Below are positions 10,335 to 22,600 of a DNA stretch of 64,000 nucleotides, piece after piece. This stretch comes from Urophycis tenuis (lineage: Eukaryota > Chordata > Actinopteri > Gadiformes > Phycidae), in contig JAXIVH010000099.1 in the NCBI GenBank assembly GCA_036785325.1, forward strand, positions 189,501 through 253,500, in the 5' to 3' direction. Below the pieces are notes generated by a model, which saw nothing but the letters and a program-made list of their open reading frames with translations, searched no databases and was not told where the DNA came from. The translations under genes and the position numbers were made by a program. Each line of letters begins with the position of its first letter. The first letter of the stretch is position 1.

Positions 10335-12000
10335 AGGGTCAAGCCCTCTGAGGTATGTTGTCAGCTGATGAGACTTTTGTTGTGTTTTTCTTTTCCCTTA
10401 TCACTTTTTAGCAGAGCTCCACATGAACAAGGCCAGACTGCTGCTTTGCCTGAGCTAGTTCGCCAAGGCTGTTGGCGAACGTGTTTACAGACTGATCAAC
10501 TTAAATAATTTGTAGATGGTTGAATATTGTCTCTTTATATTGATTGTAGTGATGCTGAATATCTGTGAACCTGAACCAACTGAATCTCATTGTATTTTCT
10601 GTCTTTTTGTTTTGATTAGGCAGTGGGATGACCTGCGGGGAGTAGTCGTGGGATATGTTCCCCTCATGGTGGGAGCTCTTGTCTCCCTCTTACTCTTTGG
10701 CTCGGAGCCAGCCCATTTCCGGGGTGTGTGACTTAATCAGCCAATCATAATTCCCCGTAGTATAAGAGGGGTAGTGTGTGCTTCGGCCCCTTCCTTGCTT
10801 GTGGCCCGTAAGCCCGCCCACTTCCTGGTCCCCTCAGTCTGTGCTCACATGAGCAGGCAGCGCCGCGTGTCCCCTCCTGTGCCGTGCGTCCGGATGAAAG
10901 CGTAAAGCTCCCCTCCGAGTGTCCGTAGACTCACCTATTGCTCTGAGAGGCCCTGCTGTTTTGACTCCGCTGCTGTCCAGTCTAACCCGTCACTCTGGCG
11001 GTGTTGTCCGGTCCTGATTTTGCGGCTGTCGGTGCTGCTCTTTGGGGTTGTCCAACAGCTGATCACTAGTCCGGCTGCATGTCTGGCCTTGAACGCCACT
11101 GTATAGTAGTCGGTGGAATGAATTAGTGCGGCTTTGGGCTAACGGGGTCTCATTTGAACTTTCATTCCTCATCTTAACACATATTTCAACGGACTGTGGG
11201 GCCACATTTTCAGATATTTGTTTCTGTCAGTTATACATTTGTTTATTTAATTGATAGGCTGTTTAACTGGGTTACTGTTTGTTTTTTCTTTGTTTCTTTG
11301 TTTTGGTATGGTTTGTTTTTTTGAGTTGTTATTGGTTTGTGTTGTTTTTAATTTGGTTATGTTAGTTATTTATGTGCTTTAGACTGTGTTAATTTTGTTT
11401 ACCTGAACCTTTTAGTGGTACTGGCAGCTTGTATCGTCTTCATTCGTTGTAATTTAGTTGCTGCCAATCCAGAGGTTAGGATATTATTGGTTATTGTTTT
11501 CTTTATTTTCTTTCTTTGATAATTGAGTTTCACTCATTGTTTTATCGTGTCCCTTTCAGGTGCTGAGAACTGCAGGTGGTGGTCCTGGTGTCCCTGGTGG
11601 CGGTTCCCCTTCTGTGTGTGTGAGTGTGTGTATCGAGCACCCCTTGATTTGTCCCCCTGTACTGCGTGGTTGTGATTTGTACAGGTGGTCCGGGTGCTCT
11701 TCTTTTCCCTGAGATTCCCCTCACTCAGTGTTGGCCTCCCCTCATCGCCACCAGTAAGCCTCAGCCCTGATCCAGCTCCCTCTCCTGGTATGAGTGACTT
11801 GGTGTTTTAAGAAAGTAGTCTTGTTAAATAACATTTGTATATTTTTAAAAGAGAACCACTTCTCAATGTCACATTAATATAACGAACCTTGCTGCCTGAT
11901 AGCTAACTGTCAAATCTATTTCCTTGGATGTAATTCTGAGGTGGCGTTGTCGGACACTATTATTTACTAAATATTCCTAACTATTTTCCCTTTTGGTTTT
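10335..12000. other. No gene recognised; T-rich spacer
   Basis: The first 320 bases repeat 27580-27930. The rest is T-rich and G-poor (11200-11560) with a GC-richer block (10660-11000) containing an inverted CCAAT and a tataaga-like motif near 10760. No ORF resembling a known protein and no clear LTR or TIR pair were seen. It has a loose resemblance in composition to 31680-32130. Confidence 0.4.
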
Positions 12001-12024
12001 GTTTCATTTCCTCCCCATTGCTTG

Positions 12025-12455
12025 CACCGCCACACAGGGAAGGCATATAAAAACCCAGTGTGCCCTGCAATCGGGGGCAGATACGTTTAGGAGACCGATT
12101 TGTGTAGTCGCATGAGAACTGTTGTTTGTATAGTGAGGGTTTGTGTGTATGTTCCCAGATATGGTCCCAGGGTAAAAATTACATTTTCCGTACTGATTTT
12201 GGTTACGAGCACTCATGTTTAGAGTTTTGTTTAGAGTGTTTTAGAAACACTAGGTTTAGGGGTGCTGATCGTTTGTATTTCTGTTTTCATCACGCTAGAT
12301 AGTTAGTTAGGTTTTTGTTTTAGAAATGTAGAATTGTGGTCATTCACCACTCACCTTAGTCAGTAGACCATTAGCTCCATTCTATTTTAAGGAGTTCTCT
12401 CTTTTGTTATATTTGTTTATTTGATTTGACAGCACCTGGCGGCCCTTTACCTGAC
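12025..12455 (+). mobile_element. Internal fragment of the TIR element without the SINE
   Basis: Co-linear with 1915-2500 and 14275-14840, including TATAAAA near 12046, but lacking the SINE. The sequence passes directly from the segment before it to atgagaac after it. It has no inverted-repeat arms of its own and lies downstream of gene copy 2. Confidence 0.65.
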
Positions 12456-12474
12456 CAGGGAAAACATATGGAAA

Positions 12475-13516
12475 TTAGCTGCTCGGTAAATCTGGTGCAA
12501 TGACTTTTATTTCTTCTGTCCCAGAAAAAATAAACAATACATAAAAAATAAACTTAAAATACAGTTCAGTGCACATTGATTCTGTGATTGTTGGTGATTT
12601 CATGAGGACATCACAATGAACATAATAGGTGAAACATAAAAAACTGCTTAGCACCTGTTTGTAGCAAAGAACGCTAATTTTCCACACCAAAGATTTGAGA
12701 CGGAAGGCAATGACAAATGTAAAATGCAAAGCTACATCATTGTCGTACATATACACTACAAAGTTTCCAAAAGATAGTTGTACATCTTTGATTGTGACAT
12801 GATACAAATAAAATGAACAATAACAATGATCATAGTAGTAACGTTTACTTACTACTTATAAATATGCAGCTCAAGTTGCTTTTACATCAGAGCAGAACAG
12901 ACAATTCAAAACACCACATGGAACTGAAAATGGACAGTTAGCAATGTCCGTTTGATAAAACAGCAGATATAAAGGCATACCAACAAAAGAGATAAATATT
13001 AGGCCTACCATCTGTTTTCTGTGCTTTTGTTTTAGGTCTTTGTAGCTATAGCATGGCCAGCCGCTGACAATACGCTAAGATAATGGACGAGGTGATGCAT
13101 CTTAACATTCACCTTTTCATAGTCTTAAAGATGCATTTAAGATTCAGGATTTCTCTTTCAAATCTCAGAGCAATAAATATTTAATTCAAGTACCAAAAGC
13201 AGAAATATTCAAGTATATACATCCAGACCCGCGTGTCTGCTCTCCTGGATGTGTGCTCTGTGGACCTCCCTGTTCTAGTGCTGAAGTTACCTCTGTGATA
13301 GACATCCAATCACCAGCCTGACAACTGTCATCTTCCCTGAAGCTGGTCAGCCCCTCTTACTGAGCATCCCTTTCTCTACTTCAACACTCCTGAATGACAG
13401 TGATACTGTGCAGTCCTGGCCTCTATGGCCCAGTCAAATCATGTTTGATCGTACAGGTCATAGAGTCAGGAGGTTTAACCCCTTAACACTTACAGCCTCC
13501 TCAAAGCTGTGCTACC
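12475..13516 (-). other. 3' flank / probable 3' UTR of copy 2
   Basis: AT-rich DNA downstream of the copy 2 stop codon, with a possible polyadenylation signal on the minus strand near 12506-12511. It is paralogous to the copy 3 3' flank, which is split between 39949-40219 and 50617-51330. The segment 12475-12735 also matches 63063-63300 in the opposite orientation and ends in a splice-acceptor-like tttctgggacag. No confident exon was defined. Confidence 0.5.
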
Positions 13517-13665
13517 TCACATGAGGGATGTTGTCTGGGGTCCTTCTCTTCTGGGGGGTTGAGTCCTAGTTGTTTTACCTCTTTTCATCATAAAATTTAA
13601 ACCGATGATGATGATTGAAAGGATAAACAACAGGAAGGCTGCTAATGTGAGCCAACGTGTTCTCT
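13517..13665 (-). CDS. Transmembrane and cytoplasmic exon of copy 2
   Basis: The acceptor ctgtttcag (13666 up) leads into RTRWLTLAAFLLFILSIIII, a clear membrane helix, then NFMMKRG and a short basic tail (KTTRTQPPRREGPQ) ending in TGA at 13517-13519. A gtaaaa at 13578-13573 could act as a donor in an alternative form ending the exon at 13579. Read-through gives a complete ORF and is preferred. A paralogous tail is visible at 51220-51310. Confidence 0.68.
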
Positions 13666-16600
13666 CTGAAACAGAATAAGAGAATGATGATTACGTGTCC
13701 TATAACTTACTTCTGACTGTTACCATTCTGTTTTTAAAACACTTACGCTGTTGACAAATTGTGACTCTCTTTGTGCCGTGTTCATTTTGGACTGAGCAGC
13801 TGTAGCATGTTTCGGTGTCATTGTACACGGTCCATAAGGAGCTGCTGATGTCATAGAGTCCCTGGTCATCTTTATGGACGTTAGTTGTGTTCTGGAGGAC
13901 AGTAGCGGGGCGAGGACTGATGGACCAGGTGAGCTGTGGTGTTGGGTAGATTCCTCCAGACTTACAGGTGACAGTGTCGTCCACTATGACAATGTCCACT
14001 CTAGCAACAGGAGCTGATACAACATGCAACACATCAAAGCAATAAACTCAGTTAATGTTTGCTCTATATTACTTTTTTAATTTTTGTATGTAGGATGACA
14101 TCCTATTAAAACAGGACTTGTTAGGGCCTTGAGCCCTCGGCATTGTCTCCCCTCCCTCTGTATGTGCTACCCCTCCTGTTTTGCAGCGAAGCAAAACATG
14201 GAAGTGTCCTTCCATCCCCTCATTAGCCCCGGCGGCTGATTGGTGCGGGGCTCCGCCAACCAGAGCATGACATCACAGGGAGGGTGTATAAAAGCCCAGT
14301 GTGCCCTGCAAACAGGTGCAGACACCTTTAGGAGACCGATTCGCGTAGTCACATGAAAAGAGCAGCGGCAGTAGCTCAGTGGATAGAGCGGGTGGACAGA
14401 GCAGGTCATCCACTAACCGTAGGGTCGGCGGTTTGATCCCCTTGATCCTACGTGTTGAACCCCACAAATCTATTGATCGCTTTTGACAAAATCGTCTGCT
14501 CAATGCCCCTTTACCCTTTATGAGAACTGTTATTCGTATAATGTGTGCGTGTTCCCACATTTGGGCCCAGGGTGAACATTTTCCGGAATGATTTTGGTTA
14601 CCTGCACTCACGTTTAGGGTTTTGTCACTGTTTAGAAAAAACAGGTTTAGGGGTGCTGATTCTTCGTATGTCTGCTTTCATCACGCTATGTTAGTTAGGT
14701 TTTTGTCATAAATATTCGAATCGTGGTCATTCACCATTCATTGATTCATTCTAAGTCAGTAGACCATTAGGGCCATTTCATTTTAAGGAGTTCTCTTTTT
14801 GTGACATATGTTTGTTTGATTTGACAGCACCTGGTGGCCTTTTTCTGATGGTTTTGTTATTTAATTTCCACTTGTCGTTAAATAATAAATATCCTGTTAA
14901 TTGCATGCAATCCATCCATGGGGTTGTGTGTGTTACTTCCCTTCTCCCTCAACGGGCTGGGTTGGTAACATATGTGGGGGCTCATCTGGGATGGAAGGAA
15001 ACGCCCGCTGGAGATGCTTTGCTGCAAAACCGGAGGGGTAGCGTGTACAGAGGGAGGGGAGACAATGGCGACGGTTCAAGGTCCTAACAGTACTTCATCT
15101 CACCTCTCACTGTCAGGGTGACGAAGGTCTTCTGGCTGCCATTTAAAGTGCTGGTGTAACACATGTACTTGCCCTGGTCCTGGAGGTTCACCCTGGCCAG
15201 ATGAAGTGATGCATTGCCCCTTGAGATCTGGTTAAGGAACAGAGACGTCCTTCCCTTGTAGAGAGGGTCCTGGTTTTCCTGATGGTCCTGGTCCTTATAG
15301 TATATGTGTACCCGAACAGTTCCATTATGCCAGTGTATGATCGTGTCATTGTTTGGTTGGAATTTGCATGGCAGCACACAGCTCCGCCCAAACACACAGT
15401 TCACCTGGGGGTCTGGAGATCAGAGGGTACAAACGAGGTACACAGTTGTGATATTGGAAGCAGTGAACACTTTTTATTTACAGTTTTGAATTGGCATATG
15501 TAATCACGAGGGAAATGTGTAACCCCAACGTTTTAAGGAATAGAGCAAAATGTTTCTTGTGATGGTGTATGAAAAATTGTTGGAAAGTTGCAAGATGAAA
15601 CTTACTTCCAGTTATCAGAATTATTTGATGAAAAAACAAAAGCAAAACTAAAATCGCATGGCTAAGTAAACTTGAAATGAGGATTCAGAAAACATAGTCT
15701 GCACCCCCCCCCCCCCCCCCAACAAAAATCACGCACTACAAACATTATGAAACGAACAGGACCTGGACCACACCATTATTAAACACATGGGAGGATCCAT
15801 ACTTTAGCAATTAGTCATGAGAGGGTGTGGATTATGGAAAAATAAGGAACGCCTGAGAGGCGTTCCTTATTTTTCCATAATTCACACCGTCGAGTGGCTA
15901 ATTGCTATTCTAAAACTGTTACCAACGCGGCAATATGAAAAATCATGTAGCAATAAAAACGCTTCCGTTTCACTAATAATTCACTAGATGCGCAACATAG
16001 TAGTTCCCAGATACGAGGAAGTAGTTCCCGGCCAGGTTGCAGAAACAACACGTCGCTTGCAAGTGTTACATAGCCGGGTAAGTATAACCTAATAGTCTGA
16101 AGAACGGAGGAGAGACGCAAGGTTCAACGGATACAAAATAAATTTATTCTTGCTTCAATGTAAATACACGGAGTACAACAATTCGTAGATCCACAAGTGT
16201 GCAAGGTGTCTGCCTAATCAGGCTATCTTGCTTACCCCGACGAATGCCCTACCTCCTTGGTGATAAATCCCTGTAAAATAGCAAAACAGGCTTTTCACGG
16301 CAAGTCACAACAAACTTCCACAGCCATCAACAAAGTATAAACTTGACAAAAAGGAAAATAACACTGCACACACATGCAACAAAAAAAAGGGATTACACCA
16401 CTAGAGGGGAATACATTCGGTCACCAGCAGGGGAAGAAGCCAGCAAGCGACAGAGCCACCAACACTTGTTTTAACATACAAATCATACAAACAAAACAAA
16501 ACATAAAAGATGACAAACAACGAGCAGCACCCAACACCCAACACCACTACATACACAGCATCCACCCGCACGCACTCACACACATTCACACGCAGGCACC

Positions 16601-19600
16601 CCGAGCCAAAGGCCCAAGCAAGGAGTCCAACTAGCTGTGGCTAGTAGAGCTTGGACGAGCAGGTCGGGGAGACGGAGAGACAGGCTCACGACCGCTGGGA
16701 GATTGGGTCGCACAGGCAAAAGGGGAACAGAACAGCAACCACACGAAACGCCACAGACCCGTATGACTGATCGAAAGAGGAATACAGAGAGCCGGGACCC
16801 AGACAGAGGATTGACGCGTCCAAATACTGAATGCGAGGTCAGCAAGTATATGCTCACTACGTTGATGAGCCCAAAAGTATACCGCCGTGTTACGATCCCG
16901 GATGAGCAGCACGCCACTGTGGCTGTAACGTTCTGCAAGACGGTGCAGGAGGGACAAGAGACGAGAAAGTCTAACGCGTGATCCCAGCCAGAAAAGGGCG
17001 AATCCCTCCTGTGAAACCTGCGCCCCATTTATTCAACACCTGCTACTAATTTCCTACTTAGAGTAGGCGGGGCGGGGGAAGAGCCAATCACCCAATCAGT
17101 GAACGCTCTGTTACAATTTCCCGCCGCCAAAGAGTGTTTACCGGGACCTTGGGATCACTACAAGGTCTACAAGGTCTGTGAGGGCAAGGTGTCTTCCACT
17201 GCAGAAACGGCCCGTGGGAGTCGGTGAGGGTTTGTATGCTGACCCGCTCCTGCTCGGCCCGTCCTCCGCAGGGCTACCTGAGTGTCTGTGGCTGTTGACT
17301 GCGGACTGCAGAACAGTGATGTTCGGGGGCCCTTAGTTATACCAGGGTCTGTGGAAGTGGAGGGCACGCCTTCAAATGAAGTGGAGGGCACGCCTTCAAA
17401 TGAAGTGCTTGGCACAACATCCACTGCTGGCATGCTCAAAACCTCTAGTGGTTCAGGGACTAGGGCCAGCAAGTCCTCCTCGTCGGATTCCCCAGTGCTT
17501 GAGGGAGGGCCAGTGGGGGGTTGTAAATGACTGGGAGGGCTGGCAGTTGGGGATGCCATCGCCATGCAAGCCTTTAGCAATGTCCGATGGACATGCTTTA
17601 GTTGCTGTAGATTTCCTACCGGTGCTATGGCATAAACTGAGCCTCCCTCTGGGGGTGATCTCACTACCTGATACACCACTGGACTCCACAGGTCATGGAT
17701 CTTATGCCTGCCCCGCACAGTTAGATCCCGGAGATAAACCCGTTGACCTTCCTCCAGGGGTGCATCATGCACATTTAGGTCATGCGGGGCCTTGCGACTG
17801 TCAGCTGCTAACTGCAGGCGTTCCCGTACCCCTTCAAAAGCCACTCGCAGCCGAGTTTGGTGTTCCAGGACCCAATCGTGTATACTCCCACTGGTTGGTT
17901 CTGTTACACGGCCAAGCAGAAAATCGAGGGGGAGTCTTGGCTCCTGGCCAAACATAAGGAAGTGTGGGGACTCTCCTGTTACCTGATGGGGGGTGCTATT
18001 GTAGCAAAACAAAAGTTGAGGGAGACATTTTACCCAATCCCGTTTTGCAGTCACCGGCAGAGTTCGCAGCAGGTTATGGAGGGTACGATTGAAACGCTCG
18101 CACTGTCCGTTACCCGCCGGATGGTAAGGAGTGGTGCGAGATTTCTGCACTCCGTAAAGACCACAAAGTTGTTGAATGAGTATTGACTCAAAGCTCCTTC
18201 CTTGGTCTGAATGAATCCGACCAGGCACGCCAAACTTCCAGAACCACTCCCCTATGATAACTTTCGCAACCGTAGTCGCCCGCTGGTCCCAAGTCGGTAC
18301 CGCCAAGGTGTACTTAGTGAACACGTCTGTCATTACCAAGATGTTCGCGGGACCTGACGAAGAAGGCTCCAGTACGGTAAAATCAATGGCCAAGATCTCG
18401 TTTGGCCGAGCAGCCAACAAATGGCCCATAAAACTCTGCGTTGCGGGCCGTGTGTCCTTGGCCAATTGGCACCTCTCGCACTGTTGGCACCATCGAGCAA
18501 CCTCTGCAAACATGCCAGGCCAATAGCAACGCAACCGCAGTAAGTCGGTGGTGCGCTCAATACCCTGATGTCCGTGCTGTTGATGGGCTTGGGTCAGTAC
18601 TGCCTGCCTCAAAGTACTAGGGAGAACTACTTGGAGTGCCTCCTCGCCCCCATCTCGACGGAACACTCGCCGGTAAAGCACCCCATCCTGTTCGGTCAAC
18701 CGTTTCCATTGTCCAAGCAGTACCAAAGCCTCTTTTGGAAGCTGGCGACGCTCCCCTGGACCAGGTCGCACTTGCCGTCTCCAAAACACAAGGGCCTTGC
18801 TTACCGCAGGGTCAGCTTGTTGCAAGGAACACATATCTGCTGGAGTGTGGCTAGGGAAGACAGAAATCAGATCCTGAGTCACCAGCAGAGGTGATTGCTG
18901 TGCTATCACCTGCGTAATGGAGGCTGGAATAGTAGTAGCCAAAATCAAACCATCCACCCCAGAATCAGCTGGGTTCTGTTGTGAAAGTGTCTCTCAAGCA
19001 TTCTGATTGCTTTTCCCGGAACGGTATTTGAGCTCGAAGTCAAAGGATGCCAGTTCTGCTGCCCACCGTTGCTCGGTAGCCCCCAGCTTGGCTGAGGTAA
19101 GATGGCTGAGGGGGTTATTGTCCGTGTACACTACACACCTATTCCCCCACAAATACTCCCTAAATTTCTCGGTCATGGCCCACTTGAGCGCCAGAAATTC
19201 CAATTTCATAGAGCTGTAATTAGTCATATTGCGCTCAGTGGGCCGAAGACCGCGGCTTGCATAGGCAATTGGCCGCACATTACCTCCTTGTTCTTGGGAA
19301 AGAACTGCGCCCAGCCCCCCGTGGCTGGCGTCCACCTCCAGGATAAAGGGCAGGGAGAAATCTGCGTAGGCAAGTACCGGAGCAGCCACCAGCTTACCTT
19401 TCAAGGCCTTAAAGTTTGCCTGGCAAGCCTCGGTCCAGGACATGCCAAAGTTACGGTCAGCCTGGCCTTTCCTTATAGGTCGCCCCTTAGGGCCTGTGTG
19501 TTCCGCCACTAGTTTGTGTAACGGGGCTGCCAATTTGGCAAATCCCTCCTCGAATCGCCGGTAATAACTGGCAAACCCGAGAAATTATCTCAACTCTGAG

Positions 19601-22600
19601 ACAGTGTTGGGATGTCGCCACTGGGCCACCGCCTCAATCTTACTCGGGTCCGTGGCAACACCCTGATCAGACACAACATGACCCAGGTACTTTACCTTTC
19701 GTTGAAAGAAGGTACACTTGCTCAGCTTGGCTTTGAGGCCCTCGTTCTGCAACCGACTCAACACCAGGTCCAGTCGCTCTAAATGTTGCTGTACTGTGGT
19801 GGAAAATACAACAATGTCATCAAGATAAAGCAATAAAGACTGGCACTGCTGATCCCCGAAAAGCCGCTGCATCAGTCGCTGAAACGTTGAGGGAGCATTG
19901 CAGAGCCCAAATGGCATTCTGTTCCACTCGAACAACCCAAATGGGGTGCAAAAGGCGGTCTTAGCATTGTCCCTCTCCGTGACTGGTACCTGGTTATATC
20001 CACTGGCCAAGTCCATAGTAGAAAACCAGCTGGCCCCTGTCAAAGCATCCAGCGACTCCTCTATACGAGGCAGGGGAAAAGCATCCTTGCGGGTCTTCGA
20101 GTTCAGTTGACGATAATCAACACACAGCCGCAGTGAGCCATCTTTCTTTTTCACCAAGATGATTGGTGACGCATATGGGCTACAGCTTTCCCTGATGACC
20201 CGGGACTCTAGTAATTGATTAATATGGGACTTTACCAGCTCATATTCGGACGGCGGTATCCGACGATACCTCTGCCTAACTGGCACTTCATCCAACAGTG
20301 GAATGTCATGAGACAACAGGTTAGTGCAGCCCAAGTCTCCCTCATGAGCAGAGAATACTGTATGATATCTCCCAAGCAACGCCTGAACTTGTTCCTGTTC
20401 TGCCTTATCTAACAAGGGTAACTCAATTGCTTCCATCTGCTCCTTGATGGTAGGTTTGGTTACCTGGGCTGCATGGGATGAGACCCTAACAGTGACCGGC
20501 AGGACTTCCCTTACTCCCGCAGGCAAACTGACCACATGGACACACTGCAATGTACCCAGTGAAGTGCGAGGGTACAAAAAAACATCGATGTTGCCTACAT
20601 TAACCACTGGGTTGGAGGCTGTTCCATTATCAACCTTAACCAAGGATGGGGAGACGAGGAGCCCTGGGGGCAGGCCCAACTCTGAGGGCTCAAATAGAAC
20701 AGTGCCACTAGCATACCGATCAGAAAAGGTTGATGGCACCAACAGCATGGAACCCCCGGGGACCCGACAGGCTCTCCTACCTCTTACCTTCACCAGGCCG
20801 AGGTTAGTAGAGGGCTGGGTCTCTACTTGATGGCAGTGCTGGAAAGCCTGCAGAAGGGATGTTGGGGCTTGGGTAAGGGACGGCACTTCAAACAAGGACT
20901 GGCCATATTGTTCAAAAAATTCCCGGTAACATTTACTAAGGACATTCATTCCCAGTATACCAGGGACCTTGGGGTTCACCCCACTAGGAGGATCCTTGAC
21001 GACTAAGATCCCACACTTTGGCATTAACTTACCACAAAGCTCAATGTCATACTCAGTGTAGCCAACATAGGGGATCGCCAGCCCATTGGCAGCACGTAAC
21101 TGAAGCCAGTGGCATGGCTGGATGCTGCTACGCCCAATTGGCTCAAAATGCTCATAAAAAAATGTTTCCATGATCGTGGACACCATAGACCCAGTGTCTA
21201 CCAAACAAGGGACACGGACGCCCCCAATACATACATCCAAATGAGGACATGAAGACATCAAGCTAAACATCGGCCCCGACCTATGACTAGACTCTGAGCC
21301 AAAATCTTGCCCTCCCAAACTGTGGCTCTGCAGTTTGGGTGGATCTAGTTTTCCGCCGAGGAAGAGGACTGTTGGCTGTGGTTGGATACTCGGGTATTAG
21401 AGGCAAGGGGTGGAGGTCGAAACGGAACACGTTCTCCATCACATTCCCGTGCATAATGCCCAGGGCGTTGGCACCTGCGACAAATCAAAGGCTGGCTATA
21501 GTGCGGCCGGTGAGACTGAGGAGCTCTTTGCATCAGAGACATGCTCCGAGTCAATTGATTTAACTGCTCTTGCTGTTGTTTTAAGAGCTCTTTCAGCTCA
21601 CCAAACTGGGGATCTTGGGATCGGCTAACCACAGGTGAGCGTGATCCTCCTTGCACACCGAACTGAATACCCTGGATGGATGGCAAGGAGTGGCTCCGCC
21701 CTCTAGTGCTCCCCGGCAAGCCCTCCCGTTCCCATCGAATTGCCTCTGTCCGTATCTCCAGCAAAGTAGAGAGTGGCTGCCTCCGTATAAGCTGTTTCAG
21801 TTCTCTGCGCAAACCGCCCTCTAGGACATGCTCGGTAAATTGATCCCGCAATAGCACCTCTGCATTAGGAACAGAGTCAGGAGCCGACTGCTTAACCTTG
21901 TCCATTAAGGTCATTAGCGCCAGAGAGAATTCCTGTAGGGTCTCTCCCTCCTGTTGTTTCCTAGAGAAAAATGTCTCTTGAAGAGCAACATAAGACTTTG
22001 AACACCCATATAATTCTCTCAAAATAGCAATGATTCTGTCGGGGTCCCTGCGCTCTGCACTGGAACGAAACTTGATCTCATCTCTTGCCTCGCCCACAAG
22101 ATGATCATACAAGAAGAAGGCCTGATCAGTAATGGTGAGGTGCCGGGCACGCATACATGCCTGTGCTTCCTCTACCCATTCATCTATACTAATGCCCGAT
22201 TTCCCATTAGAGGATGGACACTTTCGGTCTCGTGGTACAAACACAAGCCTCTCCGTGACAGGGGGATTGCCCGGTTTAGTTGGCGGTGGAGGAGCACTAG
22301 GTGGATCTGCAGACGGCCCTGCAGGAGGGACAAGAGACGAGAAAGTCTAACGCGTGGTCCCAGCCAGAAAAGGGCGAATCCCTCCTGTGAAACCTGCGCC
22401 CCATTTATTCAACACCTGCTACTAATTCCCTACTTAGAGTAGGCGGGGCGGGGGAAGAGCCAATCACCCAATCAGTGAACGCTCTCTGTTACACAAGCAA
22501 TCACTTTATTTTTAACAGCCCCTTTCCACAAGCAGTTTATCGACCATAGTTAGTCCACCCAACAAATCAAAGTTAACTTTCCATTCCATAACAAAGCAGA

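Larger units (their letters stand above)
16064..22493 (-). mobile_element. Ty3/Gypsy LTR retrotransposon
   Basis: The element is 6,430 bp, oriented on the minus strand, with terminal TG...CA and a 4-bp target duplication CAAG at 16060-16063 and 22494-22497. The order on the minus strand is 5' LTR (truncated), gag, protease, RT, RNase H, integrase and 3' LTR. The LTR parts that can be compared differ at only a few positions over about 170 bp, so the insertion looks recent. It sits in intron 1 of Ig copy 2, inside a foldback element whose halves resume at 16060 and 22494. Confidence 0.92.
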
